Of a stretch of DNA of 5,618 bases, positions 4,871-5,618 are shown piece by piece. Made by a program: the position numbers and the translations under genes. Origin of the DNA: CAZUDI01 sp964618975 (GTDB taxonomy: Bacteria; Desulfobacterota; Desulfomonilia; UBA1062). The first letter of the stretch is position 1. Each line of letters opens with the position of its first letter. The DNA lies in the NCBI GenBank assembly GCA_964618975.1, contig CAZUDI010000107.1, forward strand, positions 1-5,618, in the 5' to 3' direction. The notes under the pieces were generated by a model. The model saw only the letters and a program-made list of their open reading frames with translations, ran no database searches and was not told where the DNA came from.

Positions 4871-5611
4871 TTACGTGCGGCGTTTCTTCAGGGCGGAGCC
4901 GCCCAGGTAGGCCTCCTGGATGCGCGGGTCCTGCCGCAGCTCCGCGGCCGGGCCGCTGGCGGTCACCCCCCCGTTTTCGAGCACATAACCGCGGCTGGCG
5001 ATGCCAAGCGCCTTGTGGGCGTTCTGTTCGATGAGCAGGATGGTGGTCCCCTGCCGGTTGATGGCGGTGATAATCTCGAAAATCTGCTTGACCAGAATGG
5101 GGGCCAGCCCCAGGGAGGGCTCGTCCAGGAGCAGCACCTTGGGGTCGCTCATCAGCGCCCGCCCTATGGCCAGCATCTGCTGCTCCCCGCCCGAAAGCGT
5201 GCCGGCCAGCTGCCGCCGGCGCGCAGACAGTACGGGAAAGAGGTCGAACACACGCCGTTTGGCCTCCCTGAGCTCGCGCCGCTGCTTCCGGCGCGTGTAG
5301 GCCCCCAGATTGAGGTTCTCATCCACGCTCAGCGTGGCGAAGACCCGCCGACCCTCGGGAGACAGCGAGATACCCCTCAGCACGATCTGGAAGGCGGGCA
5401 CGGCATTGAGCCGCTGTCCCTCCAGGGTGATCGTGCCGGAGCTGATGGGCACGAGCCCGGAGATGGCCTTGAGCAGGGTGGACTTGCCGGCGCCATTGGC
5501 CCCCAGCACGCTCACGATCTCGCCCTGGTCCAGGTGCAGGGAGATCCCCTTGAGGGCCTCCACCGCCCCGTAGCGCACGACGAGATCCTCGATGCTCAGC
5601 AGGTACGCCAC
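4871..5611 (-). CDS. livF: Branched-chain amino acid ABC transporter ATP-binding protein LivF (246 aa)
   Basis: This is the cytoplasmic ATPase that, with LivG, powers Leu/Ile/Val-type (HAAT family) uptake through the LivH/LivM membrane channel. Motifs in order: Walker A GANGAGKS (37-44), the LivF-specific SPEGRRVF in the Q-loop region (84-91), ABC signature LSGGEQQ (139-145), Walker B VLLLDEP (159-165) and IEQN (194-197) where other ABC ATPases carry the H-loop His, as is normal in LivF. The length is close to the family norm and the fold looks complete. The start shown is a GTG at 5609-5611; the frame stays open to the window edge, so an upstream start is possible. A TGA in another frame lies one base before the GTG (5613-5615), consistent with the end of an upstream gene such as livG and translational coupling. 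The C-terminal KKRRT tail is basic. Substrate could be amino acids other than branched-chain ones. Confidence 0.95.
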   Translation of the reverse strand: MAYLLSIEDLVVRYGAVEALKGISLHLDQGEIVSVLGANGAGKSTLLKAISGLVPISSGTITLEGQRLNAVPAFQIVLRGISLSPEGRRVFATLSVDENLNLGAYTRRKQRRELREAKRRVFDLFPVLSARRRQLAGTLSGGEQQMLAIGRALMSDPKVLLLDEPSLGLAPILVKQIFEIITAINRQGTTILLIEQNAHKALGIASRGYVLENGGVTASGPAAELRQDPRIQEAYLGGSALKKRRT

Positions 5612-5618
5612 CTCAGTC

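Overview
This is a chromosomal window from a high-GC Gram-negative-type bacterium. The liv-type transporter ATPase, the membrane-bound GGDEF protein with PAS and coiled-coil modules, the short VUT-family transporter and the HTH-WYL-WCX regulator are together most reminiscent of Desulfobacterota (Desulfovibrio-like or Geobacter-like). That assignment rests on memory of family style and is weak. I see no phage, transposon, CRISPR array or defence cassette, so the window reads as ordinary chromosome with some unusual intergenic DNA.

Layout from left to right. Positions 1-83 hold a tRNA-Leu(CAA) on the minus strand, cut by the window edge just before its 3' end. Positions 132-2117 (minus) encode a 661-residue inner-membrane diguanylate cyclase with six predicted membrane helices, a HAMP-like stretch, a coiled coil, a PAS domain and an intact GGEEF catalytic domain with an intact RxxD product-inhibition site. 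A 314-base intergenic region (2118-2431) carries two AT-rich inverted repeats next to the cyclase start and a cluster of GC-rich hairpins further upstream. Positions 2432-2953 (minus) encode a 173-residue VUT/YhhQ-family membrane transporter, a family linked to uptake of queuosine precursors, with a readable sigma70-type promoter at 3006-3034. Positions 3126-3699 (minus) hold either a small membrane-anchored hypothetical protein or, more interestingly, a frameshifted gene whose coding signal hops between reading frames. A divergent regulatory region (3700-3791) contains a perfect 6+7+6 inverted repeat, and the WYL-domain transcriptional regulator (3792-4808, plus) follows. Positions 4871-5611 (minus), convergent with the regulator, encode the branched-chain amino acid ABC transporter ATPase LivF, probably the last gene of a liv operon entering from the right.

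How the parts may work together. The WYL regulator faces the small or decayed gene across a shared intergenic palindrome, the usual arrangement for an autoregulator controlling a divergent neighbour. The cyclase and the VUT transporter lie in the same direction, but their wide structured gap and the AT-rich cyclase leader suggest separate control. LivF belongs to an independent unit. No new multi-gene system is visible. The most useful leads are the paired palindromes at the cyclase start, the structured VUT-cyclase gap, the frame-hopping gene and the WYL intergenic operator.
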